A stretch of DNA of 64,000 nucleotides from Rhodospirillaceae bacterium (GCA_002709955.1 PAQY01000012.1:443679-507678), one strand, 5' to 3'; numbered from the stretch's first letter, positions 17,569-27,121 are shown. The notes: generated by a model from the letters alone, not told the origin. Program-made: numbers and translations.

Positions 17569-17682
17569 AACTCTTCTCTGCATGCGGATCGGTGAAAGCT
17601 ATTGGCTTTCCTGTTTGGGGCGATAGACTCATCGTCAAAGATCATAACGAACCACAGATTACAATTGCAGGGAGGCAATATC

Positions 17683-19185
17683 GTGAATCTCGCACTCTGG
17701 CTAGAGCGTGCAGCCGCCGCGCATGGGGCACTCCCCTCTATCGGGCTTGGCAATCGCACCATTCGTTCGTTTCGGGACAGCGCTGCACGGGTGATGACCC
17801 TGGCCGGGGCCATGCGGGATGGATTGAATCTAAAACCGGGGGATCGTGTTGCCGTTTTTGCAAAGAACGGCCCGGATTATGCTGAAACATTATATGCAAT
17901 CTGGTGGGCCGGTCTAGCGGCTGTTCCAGTCAATGCAAAACTGCATCGCAGTGAGGTTCAGTATATCCTGGAACATTCCGGGGCGAAGCTGGTTTTTACC
18001 TCTGACGATGTTGCGGAAACCGCCGCACAGGGATTGCCCGATGCAGTGCCATTAATCTCCTTTGGCAGCGCCCAGCATCAGGCCCTTTTGCAAGCGGACA
18101 GCCGCCCAATACAAAATGTTGCGCCTGATGATCTGGCCTGGCTGTTCTATACATCCGGTACGACAGGGCGGCCAAAAGGGGCGATGCTGACACATCGCAA
18201 TCTGATGGCGATGACATGGGGGTATTTCAGCTGTATCGACCGGTTGGAACCAGGCGGCGCGATCCTGCATGCCGCCCCGATGAGCCACGGATCGGGCCTG
18301 TATATCCTGCCCCATCTAGCCCGGGGCTGCTGTCAGGTGACACCGGAAAGCGGTGGCTTTGACCCGGCGGAGATTTTTGACACCATTGCGGCCTGGCCCG
18401 ATACATCCATGTTTGCCGCGCCCACGATGGTCAATCGCCTGACCCGCCATACCGGCCCGCGCCCAACGGATAATCTGCGGGCGCTGATTTATGGCGGGGC
18501 GCCTATGTATGTTGAAGATGCCCAGGCCGCGCTTGAGCGGTTGGGGCCGAAGCTGGTGCAGATTTATGGTCAGGGTGAAAGCCCGATGAACATTACCTGC
18601 CTGGAACGCCAAGCCATAGCCGACACCACCCAGCCGCGGTATCTGGAGCGATTGGGATCTGCGGGACAGCCCTATCCGAATGTTGAGGTTCTGGTCGTCG
18701 ATGAAAACGATGTGCCCGTCCCGCAAGGAGAGACTGGCGAGATCATCACGCGCAGCGACAGCGTCATGGTTGGCTATTGGGACAATCCCGAAGCAACGGC
18801 GGAAACGCTGCGGGGGGGCTGGTTACATACGGGAGATATCGGGCGGTTTGATGCCGATGGGTATTTAAGCCTGATGGACCGATCCAAGGATGTGGTGATT
18901 TCCGGCGGCACCAATATCTATCCCAGAGAGATTGAGGAGGTTCTGTTGAACCATCCGGATGTTCAGGAGGTCTCCGTGATTGGCCGTCGGGATGATGAAT
19001 GGGGTGAAATCGTCGTCGCTTATGTGGTGGGTACAGCGCCCCCGAAGGATCTGGATGCGCTGTGTCTGGAAAAAATCGCGCGCTTTAAGCGACCGAAGGA
19101 CTATATCTATCTGGAAAGCCTGCCCAAGAACAATTACGGCAAGGTCCTGAAAACGGAACTGCGCCAGGCGGATGCACAGCGCTGA
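17683..19185 (+). CDS. Class I adenylate-forming acyl-CoA ligase
   Basis: About 500 residues with phosphate loop YTSGTTGRPKGAML, adenine motif IYGQGESPM, GWLHTGDIGRFDADGYL and the catalytic lysine in LPKNNYGKVLKTEL. It activates a carboxylic acid with ATP and CoA. The GTG at 17683 is preceded by GGGAGG with 7 bases between, which decides the start; a longer frame from 17602 has no ribosome site. Substrate class is unclear: fatty, aryl or malonate-type acids are possible. A PPK2 gene follows 10 bases later. Confidence 0.85.
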   Translation: MNLALWLERAAAAHGALPSIGLGNRTIRSFRDSAARVMTLAGAMRDGLNLKPGDRVAVFAKNGPDYAETLYAIWWAGLAAVPVNAKLHRSEVQYILEHSGAKLVFTSDDVAETAAQGLPDAVPLISFGSAQHQALLQADSRPIQNVAPDDLAWLFYTSGTTGRPKGAMLTHRNLMAMTWGYFSCIDRLEPGGAILHAAPMSHGSGLYILPHLARGCCQVTPESGGFDPAEIFDTIAAWPDTSMFAAPTMVNRLTRHTGPRPTDNLRALIYGGAPMYVEDAQAALERLGPKLVQIYGQGESPMNITCLERQAIADTTQPRYLERLGSAGQPYPNVEVLVVDENDVPVPQGETGEIITRSDSVMVGYWDNPEATAETLRGGWLHTGDIGRFDADGYLSLMDRSKDVVISGGTNIYPREIEEVLLNHPDVQEVSVIGRRDDEWGEIVVAYVVGTAPPKDLDALCLEKIARFKRPKDYIYLESLPKNNYGKVLKTELRQADAQR

Positions 19186-19195
19186 AGGATAACAG

Positions 19196-20218
19196 ATGGC
19201 CCGCAAGAAAAGCCCTAAAGCCAAATCAACGGTCATGTCGGATATTCCAGACGCCCCGCATCGCGCACCTGAACACACGGCGGATGGGGCGGCGATGCTG
19301 CATGAACGGTCGTTTCATGGCGCGGCTGTGGAAGATCTGGGGCCGGAAATCGAAAGCTTCCGCAGCGAAGACTTTCCCTATTCCAAGACCCTGCCCAAGA
19401 AGGACTATCAACAGCGCAAGGAAGACCTGCAGATTGAATTGTTGAAAGTACAACGCTGGGCCAGGGAGACGGGACAGCGTATTCTAATCCTGTTCGAAGG
19501 GCGCGACGCGGCGGGCAAGGGGGGCACGATCAAACGGTTCATGCAGCACCTCAATCCCCGTGGCGCGCGTGCTGTTGCCTTGGAAAAACCAACCGAAGAA
19601 GAACGCGGCCAATGGTATTTCCAGCGCTATATCAAACATTTGCCGACTGCGGGTGAAATCGTGATGTTTGATCGGTCCTGGTATAACAGGGCCGGGGTTG
19701 AACATGTCATGGGCTTTTGCACCCCGATGGAGTACCTGGAATTCATGCGTCAGGTCCCGCAATTGGAACGGATGCTGGCCAATAGCGGTATCCACCTGTT
19801 CAAATATTGGTTTGCGGTCACCCAGGAAGAACAATTGGCCCGGTTTAAGGCGCGCGAAAAGGATCCGCTGAAGCGCTGGAAACTGTCCCCCATTGATAAG
19901 GTCGCGGTGACGAAATGGGATCAATATACCGAGGCGAAAGAGGCGATGTTCTTTTACACAGACACTGCCGATGCCCCCTGGACCGTGGTCAAATCCGATG
20001 ACAAAAGGCGCGCGCGCCTGGCGACCATGCAGCATTTTCTGCACCAGTTGCCCTATACAGACAAATCAATGGAGATTGTGCAGACCCCTGATCCGCGCAT
20101 CCTGGGCCCCGCCAGCCATTTGATCGGCGAAAATCATCATATGTTCGGGGAAAGTCTGGCAGAGCGTCTGGGGGCTTTTGACACCCACCCGCTTGCCCCC
20201 GGGCGCAGCCGAAAGTGA
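19196..20218 (+). CDS. ppk2: Polyphosphate kinase 2 (PPK2)
   Basis: 340 residues, single-domain PPK2. Walker A is EGRDAAGKGGTIKRF, the lid module has EERGQWYFQRYIKHLP, and Walker B is FDRSWYNRAGVEHVMGF. These enzymes move phosphate between polyphosphate and nucleoside diphosphates (usually GDP or ADP). The N-terminal ~50 residues are basic and low-complexity (ARKKSPKAKS). It is cotranscribed with the acyl-CoA ligase upstream and reaches into the next gene, whose possible GTG start overlaps its stop. Confidence 0.9.
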   Translation: MARKKSPKAKSTVMSDIPDAPHRAPEHTADGAAMLHERSFHGAAVEDLGPEIESFRSEDFPYSKTLPKKDYQQRKEDLQIELLKVQRWARETGQRILILFEGRDAAGKGGTIKRFMQHLNPRGARAVALEKPTEEERGQWYFQRYIKHLPTAGEIVMFDRSWYNRAGVEHVMGFCTPMEYLEFMRQVPQLERMLANSGIHLFKYWFAVTQEEQLARFKAREKDPLKRWKLSPIDKVAVTKWDQYTEAKEAMFFYTDTADAPWTVVKSDDKRRARLATMQHFLHQLPYTDKSMEIVQTPDPRILGPASHLIGENHHMFGESLAERLGAFDTHPLAPGRSRK

Positions 20219-20223
20219 GTTTT

Positions 20224-20871
20224 ATGAAAGCCGTCATTGTTCCCGTTACCCCGTTTCAACAGAACTGCTCCGTCATCTGGTGCGAAAAGACCATGAAGGG
20301 GGCGGTCGTCGATCCTGGTGGAGAGGTCGATCGCATCCTGGCCACTGCCCAAAGCCAGGGTGTGGAGATTGAGAAAATCCTGTTAACCCACGGACATCTG
20401 GATCATTGCTGTGCTGCGCGCATTTTGGCTGATCGTTTGGGTGTGCCGCTGGAAGGTCCCCATAAGGAAGATGCCTTCTGGATCAATCGGCTGGCGGAAG
20501 ATTGCGCTAAGTATAATTTTCCCCCGACGACCCCCTTTGTTCCTGACCGCTGGTTGGAAGAAGGGGAAACAGTGACCGTTGGCGACTGTGTGTTGGATGT
20601 CTATCACTGTCCCGGTCACACGCCGGGGCATATCGTGTTTCATGACAAGGAAGGCGGCATTGCCTGGGTGGGGGATGTTCTGTTTAACGGCTCTGTCGGG
20701 CGCAGCGATTTTCCGCGCGGCGACGGCCCGCAATTGATTCAATCCATCGTGGATAAGCTATGGCCCTTGGGCAATGACACGGTCTTTGTGCCCGGTCACG
20801 GTCCCTATTCGACATTTGGGGAGGAACGCCAATCCAATCCCTATGTTGCAGATCGGGTTTTGGGTTCCTAG
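20224..20871 (+). CDS. MBL-fold hydrolase, YcbL/glyoxalase II-like
   Basis: 215 residues starting MKAVIVPVTPFQQNCSVIWC, the normal start of this family; a GTG 9 bases earlier overlaps the ppk2 stop. The metal motif is LTHGHLDHC, further ligands are in YHCPGHTPGHIVF and GDVLFNGSVGRSDFPRG, and FVPGHGPYSTFGEE ends the core. Relatives hydrolyse hydroxyacyl-glutathione or similar thioesters. The missing C-terminal helical domain separates it from true GloB. Confidence 0.87.
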   Translation: MKAVIVPVTPFQQNCSVIWCEKTMKGAVVDPGGEVDRILATAQSQGVEIEKILLTHGHLDHCCAARILADRLGVPLEGPHKEDAFWINRLAEDCAKYNFPPTTPFVPDRWLEEGETVTVGDCVLDVYHCPGHTPGHIVFHDKEGGIAWVGDVLFNGSVGRSDFPRGDGPQLIQSIVDKLWPLGNDTVFVPGHGPYSTFGEERQSNPYVADRVLGS

Positions 20872-20922
20872 CGGTTCATCAAACATACGTATAATCAAAC
20901 ATAAACAGGGAGAGGGTATCTT

Positions 20923-21729
20923 ATGGCGGGTCGTCTGGAGGGTAAAATTGCGTTGATCGTAGGGGCCGGGTCTATCGGGCCGGGCTGGGGAAACGGCAAG
21001 GCGACGGCAACCTTGTTCGCGCGGGAAGGGGCATCTGTCATGTGTGCGGATGTCAATCTGGCCGCAGCGGAAGAAACCGCGCAATTGATCCGCGACGAAG
21101 GCGGCGTGGCCGAAGCGGTGGCGGCGGATGTGTCCAGCCATGCCGATATCCAGGCAATGGTTGAAGCCACCGTCGCGCGTTTCGGGCGGATCGATGTGCT
21201 GGATTACAATGTCGGGCTGGCCCATGTCGGGGGCGTTGTGGAACTGTCAGAAGAAGACTGGGACCGCATGCATGATATCAATCTGAAGGGCTGTTTTCTG
21301 ACATTAAAGCATGTCATTCCATTGATGGAAGCCCAGGGCAGCGGGTCGATCATCAATATCTCCTCCATCGCCTCCATTCGCTATCTGGGTTTTGCCTATA
21401 CGACCTATTACACGACCAAGGCGGCGTTGAACCAATTGACCAAGGCCTTGGCGGTGCAATACGCGCCAAAAGGCATTCGGGTGAATGCGATCCTGCCAGG
21501 GCTGATGAAGACCCCGATGGTTGAGAAATCCGCAGGACTGGCCAAGGAATATGCAGGCGGTGATGTCGATAAAATGTGGGCGGTGCGCAATGCGCAATGT
21601 CCAATGGGCCATATGGGCGATGCCTGGGATGTTGCCTATGCCGCCTTGTTTTTGGCGTCTGATGAATCAAAATATGTCACGGGGCTGGAAATGCTGGTCG
21701 ATGGCGGGATAACGCTGAAATGCAGTTAA
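20923..21729 (+). CDS. SDR-family NAD(P)-dependent oxidoreductase
   Basis: 268 residues, classical short-chain dehydrogenase. The nucleotide loop is GAGSIGPGWGNGKA, slightly longer than the usual TGxxxGxG. NISSIAS gives the catalytic Ser, YYTTKAALNQL the Tyr-x3-Lys pair, and ILPGLMKTPM the PG motif. The end YVTGLEMLVDGGIT is typical. The substrate is not evident. A secreted protein gene starts 10 bases after its stop, so the two may share a transcript. Confidence 0.88.
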   Translation: MAGRLEGKIALIVGAGSIGPGWGNGKATATLFAREGASVMCADVNLAAAEETAQLIRDEGGVAEAVAADVSSHADIQAMVEATVARFGRIDVLDYNVGLAHVGGVVELSEEDWDRMHDINLKGCFLTLKHVIPLMEAQGSGSIINISSIASIRYLGFAYTTYYTTKAALNQLTKALAVQYAPKGIRVNAILPGLMKTPMVEKSAGLAKEYAGGDVDKMWAVRNAQCPMGHMGDAWDVAYAALFLASDESKYVTGLEMLVDGGITLKCS

Positions 21730-21739
21730 GGATGAATTG

Positions 21740-22636
21740 ATGCACCGCTTTGGATTGTTGTTGATATCACTTTTGGTCGGCCTTGCGGCGACTCCCGCCC
21801 ATGCGGAAATCCCCTATCGGTATTCAGTGCAGGAAGGGTTCATTGTCGCCATTGACGATGTGTCCCGCCGCAGTGTGCCCCAGGATGACCCTGTCGCCCA
21901 GGCCGCATTGAACGGGTTGGCCAATCTTCTGGAAAGTGATTCCTATCGCATTCCGGTGGAATATGGCCGCACCCTGGCCTGGAATCAGGGGGAACGCCTG
22001 ACCCAGGGCATGGATCGCGACAGTCAGCGGGCATTGTATACACAGGCCCGGTCCAGCGATGCGTCGCGTCCGGTACCCGCGACGATCCTGTTTTTGCGTT
22101 TGATGCTGCGGGATCAGTCGGATGGGACCGCAACGACAACGGCGTGGCTGGATCTTGTGGACGTAACGCGGGGCGATGTTAAGGCGCGCTATAGCTCTGA
22201 TCCCATCAGTATCGCATTTCAGGACGGATGCCGTGATAATCCAGCCTGTCGCGCCAGAGCGGTAACAGATGGCCTGATCCCGTTTTTTGACGAAGCTGCG
22301 GGTCAGATCCTTCAACTCCTGGGCCCGGCACCGCCCCGCGGCTATGGCGATGTTCCGCCCGCCTGGCTGGTCGATGCAATACGTTACAGTGTGGATTTCC
22401 GCGATGTGCCAGAGGATATTCGCGCAGAGGCCGTGGACGCCCTGCAAATAGAATTTCCCTATTATCTGGCCTCAACTATCGACCGCGACGAGCCCGGTCG
22501 CTTCACTCTGACCTATGAAACCCAGGCCCCCAGTTGGTGGCTGGCTGACCGACTGATGGAGGTCTTCGCAGATATGTCCTATGCCGCCAGGATAGACCCC
22601 AGACCCAATGGCCTGAGGATTTCTCCGGCGGAGTAA
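21740..22636 (+). CDS. Secreted protein of unknown function
   Basis: 298 residues. It starts with a clear signal peptide (MHRFGLLLISLLVGLAATPA, cleavage probably after AHA) and the mature part has no family I recognise. It contains two cysteines in QDGCRDNPACRARAV that could form a disulfide. The region 60-200 has alternating strand-like segments (VPATILFLRLMLRDQS, TTAWLDLVDVTRGDV), recalling periplasmic proteins of the lipoprotein-assembly kind, but I do not claim a family. ATG 21740 has AAGGA 7 bases upstream. Repeats follow directly. Confidence 0.75.
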   Translation: MHRFGLLLISLLVGLAATPAHAEIPYRYSVQEGFIVAIDDVSRRSVPQDDPVAQAALNGLANLLESDSYRIPVEYGRTLAWNQGERLTQGMDRDSQRALYTQARSSDASRPVPATILFLRLMLRDQSDGTATTTAWLDLVDVTRGDVKARYSSDPISIAFQDGCRDNPACRARAVTDGLIPFFDEAAGQILQLLGPAPPRGYGDVPPAWLVDAIRYSVDFRDVPEDIRAEAVDALQIEFPYYLASTIDRDEPGRFTLTYETQAPSWWLADRLMEVFADMSYAARIDPRPNGLRISPAE

Positions 22637-22649
22637 GACCGCGCATTTC

Positions 22650-23075
22650 ACCATTCGAGACGCTGCACTCCTCAGGGTGAGGGTGCATTTGTTGATACAT
22701 CGTCACCCCGGACGTGATCCGGGGTCCAGGGCGGCAGGCCGACATCGTGCGCGTGGCCCTGGATACCCGCCTGCGCGGGTATGACGGGGATGGAAGGCCC
22801 CATTCTCATCCTGAGGAGGCGCGGTAGCGCCGTCTCGAAGGAGGGGCTGTAAGTGCGGTGCTTTCAGGAAGGTCACCCTTCGAGACGCTACGCTCCTCAG
22901 GGTGAGGAGTATATGTCTCGAAATACCGTCATCCCGGACGTGATCCGGGGTCCAGGGCGGCGGGTGCGATCTATGCGTGTGGCCCTGGATACCCGCCTGC
23001 GCGGGTAAGACGGGTGTGGGATCTCGTCATCCCGAACTTGATCCGGGATCCAAGGCGGCAGGCGCTATCTTATTT
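22650..23075. repeat. Interspersed palindromic repeat block, inverted relative to 351-1535
   Basis: About 425 bases between a secreted-protein gene and pcaF. They contain CGTCACCCCGGACGTGATCC / CCCGGACGTGATCCGGGGTC boxes at about 22704 and 22932, GCCCTGGATACCCGCCTGCG at about 22758 and 22983, the facing pair CTCATCCTGAGGAGGCG ... CCCTTCGAGACGCTACGCTC at about 22806-22900, and a final CGAACTTGATCCGGGATCC near 23034. These are the same elements as in the 305-bp array, mostly in reverse orientation, but not in regular tandem order. No gene is seen here. Confidence 0.85.
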
Positions 23076-23078
23076 GTT

Positions 23079-24281
23079 TTACACTCTTTCCAGGCCGATC
23101 GCGATGCCTTGGCCGACACCGATGCACATGGTTGAGAGGGAGCGCTTTCCGCCGGTCAGGCTGAGTTCCAGCGCAGCGGTGCCGGTGATCCGCGCACCGG
23201 ACATGCCCAGCGGGTGCCCTAAGGCGATGGCCCCGCCATTGGGATTGATATGGGGTGCCGCTGGATCCAGACCCAATTCCCGCAGGACCGCAATTCCCTG
23301 AGATGCGAAAGCCTCGTTCAGTTCAATTACGTCAAAATCAGAGGGCTTCAGGCCCAACAAGGCACACAGTTTTTGGGTTGCAGGCGCAGGGCCCATTCCC
23401 ATGATGCGGGGTTCAACACCGGCCGTCGCACCGCCCAGAATGCGGGCAATCGGGGTTAAGCCATGGGCCTTGGCAGCCGCTTCGGATGCGATGATCAAGG
23501 CTGCGGCCCCGTCATTGACGCCAGACGCATTACCCGCCGTTACGGTGCCGCCCTTGCGGAACGGTGTGCCCAAGGCTGCCAGCTTTTCCATGGAGGTGCG
23601 ACGGGGATGTTCATCGGTATCCACGACAATGGGATCGCCCTTGCGCTGGGGGATGGTGACGGGCGTGATTTCTTTTGCCAGACGACCATTGCCCTGGGCG
23701 GTGCTGGCCTTTTCCTGGCTGGCGAGGGCAAAGGCGTCCTGATCCTCACGGCTGACCTTGAAGTCTTCAGCTACGTTCTCGCCGGTCTCCGGCATGGAAT
23801 CGATACCATATTGCTGTTTCATCAGCGGATTCACAAAGCGCCAGCCAATGGTGGTATCGTAAATCTCTGCCGTGCGGGAGAAGGCCGCATCCGCTTTTGG
23901 CATGACGAAGGGCGCGCGGGACATGCTTTCCACACCGCCTGCAATGGCCAGGGAAATTTCACCTGCCTTGATGGCGCGGGCGGCGGCGATGACGGCATCC
24001 ATGCCCGAACCACACAGACGGTTCATCGTGGTTCCGGGGACGGAAACCGGCAGGCCTGCCAGAAGGCTGCTCATCCGGGCGACATTGCGGTTGTCTTCAC
24101 CGGCCTGGTTGGCACAGCCGAAATAGACTTCCTCAACAGCGGCCCAATCCACCTTGTCATTGCGCGCCATCAGCGCCTTGATCGGAACCGCGCCCAGATC
24201 GTCGGCACGCACGGCAGACAGGATGCCGCCAAAACGGCCGATTGGGGTGCGGATATAGTCACAAATATAGGCATCAGTCAT
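23079..24281 (-). CDS. pcaF: 3-oxoadipyl-CoA thiolase
   Basis: 400 residues of thiolase fold. The acylated Cys lies in MNRLCGSGMDAVIAAARAIK, the base His in NPNGGAIALGHPLGMSGAR, and the second Cys in LSTMCIGVGQGIAIG. IRTPIGRFGGILS and YFGCANQAGEDNRNVARM are typical of the PcaF/PaaJ group. It cleaves 3-oxoadipyl-CoA to succinyl-CoA and acetyl-CoA. The start is ATG 24281, one base after the catJ stop. Order with catI-catJ supports the beta-ketoadipate substrate. The thiolase alone could also serve phenylacetate. Confidence 0.9.
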   Translation of the reverse strand: MTDAYICDYIRTPIGRFGGILSAVRADDLGAVPIKALMARNDKVDWAAVEEVYFGCANQAGEDNRNVARMSSLLAGLPVSVPGTTMNRLCGSGMDAVIAAARAIKAGEISLAIAGGVESMSRAPFVMPKADAAFSRTAEIYDTTIGWRFVNPLMKQQYGIDSMPETGENVAEDFKVSREDQDAFALASQEKASTAQGNGRLAKEITPVTIPQRKGDPIVVDTDEHPRRTSMEKLAALGTPFRKGGTVTAGNASGVNDGAAALIIASEAAAKAHGLTPIARILGGATAGVEPRIMGMGPAPATQKLCALLGLKPSDFDVIELNEAFASQGIAVLRELGLDPAAPHINPNGGAIALGHPLGMSGARITGTAALELSLTGGKRSLSTMCIGVGQGIAIGLERV

Positions 24282-24282
24282 A

Positions 24283-25065
24283 TCAGGCAGCCTTCTCTTT
24301 TTTACCATGGGCGGCATCGGTGCGGGCATGAAGCGCGCGCAGGACGTCCAGTTCTTCCGTCGTGGGGGGCGGTGTTTCAGTCACACTGTCAGCAAAAGCA
24401 ACAGTCCAGCCAACTGTTGCCTGTACGGCGTCGCGTGTCACGCCTGGATGCAATGATGTAACAGTGAATTCCTTGCTGATCGGGTCCGGTTCCCAGACGG
24501 CTAGATCGGTTACCAGCAGCATCGGCCCCTGGGTCGTGATGCCCAATCGCTTGCGATGATCCCCGCCTTCGCCATGTCCGAAGGAGGTGTAAAAGTCGAT
24601 CTTGTCGACAAATCCCCGCAAGGATTGCTTCATGGTGATAAACACCTTCTGGCAGGAAGACGCGATTTCCGGGGCACCGCCGCCGCCGGGCAGGCGGATT
24701 TTCGGAGTGTGATAATCGCCAATCACTGTGGTGTTGATATTGCCAAAGCGGTCAATCTGTGCGCCGCCCAGGAAGCCAACGGAAATCCGGCCCCCCTGCA
24801 GCCAATAGCGAAACATTTCCGGCACGGAGACGGTGGTCACCGCTGTTTCGCACAATTCCCCATCCCCGATGGAGAGGGGCAGCACATCCGGTTTGGTGCC
24901 GATGGTGCCGCTTTCATAAATCAGCGTGATATCGGGCGCATGGGTAAGGCGCGCCAGATTACAGGCGGCAGAGGGCGCACCGATCCCGACAAAGACCACA
25001 TCGTCATTTTTCAACGCGCGGGCTGCGGCAATGGTCATCATTTCTGTGGCTGAGAAGCTGCTCAT
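24283..25065 (-). CDS. catJ: 3-oxoadipate CoA-transferase subunit B (CatJ-type)
   Basis: 260 residues of the CoA-transferase beta family. The catalytic Glu is in the ESGTIGTKPDVLPLSIG region, and GGGGAPEIASS is the glycine-rich CoA loop. FLGGAQIDRFGNINTTVIG is conserved in CatJ and glutaconate CoA-transferase beta subunits. The start (ATG 25065) overlaps the catI stop by 4 bases, so translation is coupled. The CatI/CatJ type differs from the shorter PcaI/PcaJ type. Substrate is inferred from the adjoining pcaF and IclR regulator. Confidence 0.85.
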   Translation of the reverse strand: MSSFSATEMMTIAAARALKNDDVVFVGIGAPSAACNLARLTHAPDITLIYESGTIGTKPDVLPLSIGDGELCETAVTTVSVPEMFRYWLQGGRISVGFLGGAQIDRFGNINTTVIGDYHTPKIRLPGGGGAPEIASSCQKVFITMKQSLRGFVDKIDFYTSFGHGEGGDHRKRLGITTQGPMLLVTDLAVWEPDPISKEFTVTSLHPGVTRDAVQATVGWTVAFADSVTETPPPTTEELDVLRALHARTDAAHGKKEKAA

Positions 25066-25922
25066 GCTGCGGTCTCCTTCAGGCGGGCAATGCGGTCGGC
25101 AAAAGTGTCCGGTGTGGCATCCAGCACATTTTCCTGCATCCAGGTGGTGAACAGGTCCCGATCCGCCGATACCTTGTCCCATTCCAGGTAGGCGCTGTTG
25201 TCGCGATCATAATAGCCATGGGCATAGGAGGGCGTCGCGCCGCCTGGAACCTGGGCCAGCGCGGTTACGGTCCAGTTCGGCAGGATGCACAGATTGGGGT
25301 GCAGATCGCCAAAATCATCTACGATTTCCTCAACCGTCACCACAACGCGACGGGCGGCCAGGGCGGCTTCTTTCTGAACGCCGATAATGCCTTCGATCAG
25401 CACATCGCCTTTGCGATTGGCCTTCTGGGCGTGGATCACGGTGACATCTGGCCGCAGGGAAGGGACGGCGGCCAGAACTTCGCCCGTAAAAGGACAGGTC
25501 ACGGATTTGATATTGGGATTGACCCGCTTCAAATCCGCGCCCAGATATCCGCGAAAGACTGCACAGGGCAGGCCCGACGCGCCCGCTTCATAGGCTTGCG
25601 CCATGGCGGAATGGGAATGTTCTTCCATCTCCAGCGCCCGGGGCCATTGATTTTCCACCGCATCGCGCATCCGGCGTAACAGGCCGACACCTGGATTACC
25701 CGCATAGGAAAAGACAACTTTCTTCACACGCCCCATGCCAATCAACTGGTCATAGATCACATCCGGGGTCATGCGGATCAGGGTCAGGTCCGTGATGCCC
25801 TGGCGTATGACCTCATGGGCTGCGGCAAAGGGAATTAGGTGGGTAAATCCCTCAAACGCGACGGTATCGCCGGAATTTACATTATCCCGGATCGCGTCTT
25901 TCAGTGTCGTTATTGCGGCCAT
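25062..25922 (-). CDS. catI: 3-oxoadipate CoA-transferase subunit A (CatI-type)
   Basis: 286 residues of the CoA-transferase alpha family, with GDTVAFEGFTHLIPFAAAHE at the start, the SYAGNPGVGLLRRMR segment and a PSLRPDVTVIHAQKANRKGD strand. It should transfer CoA from succinyl-CoA to 3-oxoadipate together with CatJ. GCGAGG precedes the ATG at 25922 by 6 bases, which favours it over the in-frame start at 25955. It is first in the catI-catJ-pcaF operon and divergent from an IclR regulator. Confidence 0.85.
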   Translation of the reverse strand: MAAITTLKDAIRDNVNSGDTVAFEGFTHLIPFAAAHEVIRQGITDLTLIRMTPDVIYDQLIGMGRVKKVVFSYAGNPGVGLLRRMRDAVENQWPRALEMEEHSHSAMAQAYEAGASGLPCAVFRGYLGADLKRVNPNIKSVTCPFTGEVLAAVPSLRPDVTVIHAQKANRKGDVLIEGIIGVQKEAALAARRVVVTVEEIVDDFGDLHPNLCILPNWTVTALAQVPGGATPSYAHGYYDRDNSAYLEWDKVSADRDLFTTWMQENVLDATPDTFADRIARLKETAA

Positions 25923-26012
25923 GCTGTGCCTCGCCGGTTGGTCATGGGACATCATATGATGACGTGAAGAAAAGGACGATAGGGCCAGGTCGTTCCTTGA
26001 CGCAAGGAATAT

Positions 26013-26046
26013 GTTCGCATTATAGAATAATGTTCATATTACGAAC
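26013..26046. promoter_or_regulatory. Candidate operator for the IclR-type regulator
   Basis: Two similar 15-base partly palindromic sites, GTTCGCATTATAGAA (26013-26027) and GTTCATATTACGAAC (26032-26046), 19 bases apart. The second is an inverted repeat with GTTC/GAAC arms. They lie in the 143-bp divergent region between catI and the regulator, close to the regulator's start, where PcaR/PobR-type proteins usually bind. Binding is inferred. Confidence 0.55.
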
Positions 26047-26065
26047 AAATTCGAAAGTTTGATTT

Positions 26066-26827
26066 ATGGGCGTGGATACTTCCAGCTTTGTCGGCTCCTT
26101 TGCAAAGGGGTTGGCGGTCATTCGGTCCTTTGGGCCGGACAATCCGCGCATGACCCTGACGGAAGTCGCCGACCGCACCGGCACGTCCCGCGCCACGGCA
26201 CGGCGGTTTCTGTTGACCCTGGTGGAATTGGGATATGCGGCCAGTGACGGCAAATATTTCGAGCTGACCCCTTTGGTCCTGACGCTGGGCCAGGCCTATC
26301 TGTCGGGCCTGAGCTTCTGGGAAGGGGCGCGTATCTATCTGGAAGAAGTGACGCGCGAAACAAAGCAATCCTGCAGCATCGCCATTCTGGATAAGGGGGA
26401 GGTTGTGTATGTCGCCCGGTCCAGCGCGCCCCATCGAATTCTGTCTGATGCTATCTATGTCGGGGTGCGCCTGCCTGCCCATGCGACATCACTGGGCCAG
26501 GTCCTGCTGGCCTTTGGATCGGACCAGGCCTTGAATGCCTATCTGGTGACGGCGGACCTGACGCGGTTCACCGACAGGACATTGACCACGCCGGGCCAGA
26601 TCCGAAGCCGTCTTCAGGAAATCCGGGGGCGCGGATATGCCCTTGTCGAACAGGAATTGGAGGCCGGACTGATTTCCTTGTCATTGCCCCTGCAGGATGC
26701 GTCGGGTGTTACCATTGCCGCGATCAATATCAGCGCCCAGGCCGGACGTGTCGGGCGTGAAGACATGGTGGTGAACTATCTGCCCACCTTACAGCGTGCG
26801 GCAGATCGAATAGGGAAGACCGTTTAG
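26066..26827 (+). CDS. IclR-family transcriptional regulator (PcaR/PobR group)
   Basis: 253 residues. Residues ~8-70 are the winged helix-turn-helix (MTLTEVADRTGTSRATARRF, LVELGYAASDGKYFELTP), followed by the IclR effector domain (YVARSSAPHRILSDAIYVG, LPAHATSLGQVLLAFG, GYALVEQELEAGLISLSLPL). This matches PcaR/PobR/PcaU regulators that sense beta-ketoadipate pathway intermediates. Divergence from catI-catJ-pcaF makes these the probable targets. Whether it activates or represses cannot be told. Confidence 0.88.
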   Translation: MGVDTSSFVGSFAKGLAVIRSFGPDNPRMTLTEVADRTGTSRATARRFLLTLVELGYAASDGKYFELTPLVLTLGQAYLSGLSFWEGARIYLEEVTRETKQSCSIAILDKGEVVYVARSSAPHRILSDAIYVGVRLPAHATSLGQVLLAFGSDQALNAYLVTADLTRFTDRTLTTPGQIRSRLQEIRGRGYALVEQELEAGLISLSLPLQDASGVTIAAINISAQAGRVGREDMVVNYLPTLQRAADRIGKTV

Positions 26828-27121
26828 GCGTATTTTGAATCCGCGCCCACCTTTTTGCGATCATTCTGAAAGATTTCAATCCGTCGGGGCCGCAGTGGCA
26901 ATCGACGGGTCCTATATACATGCTCACCGATAATATCGAAAAAACGCCTTAAATTCTGTTTTTGGTAAGAAAAAAGTAAGAAAATTTACAAATAATAGTT
27001 ATTCTGATTTTTGAATTTTATCGGCCCTTTGATGGCATGCTCAGACAATGGACCGCCAATACCCCCTGTTCTTTTTCAATGATAAAGAGCAATTTCAGAT
27101 GTAAGTGGAAATTTTCTCGGA

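Noticed and set aside
23463-24461. 332-residue plus-strand frame opposite pcaF and catJ
   Set aside because: It mirrors the codon pattern of the real thiolase gene and has no domain.
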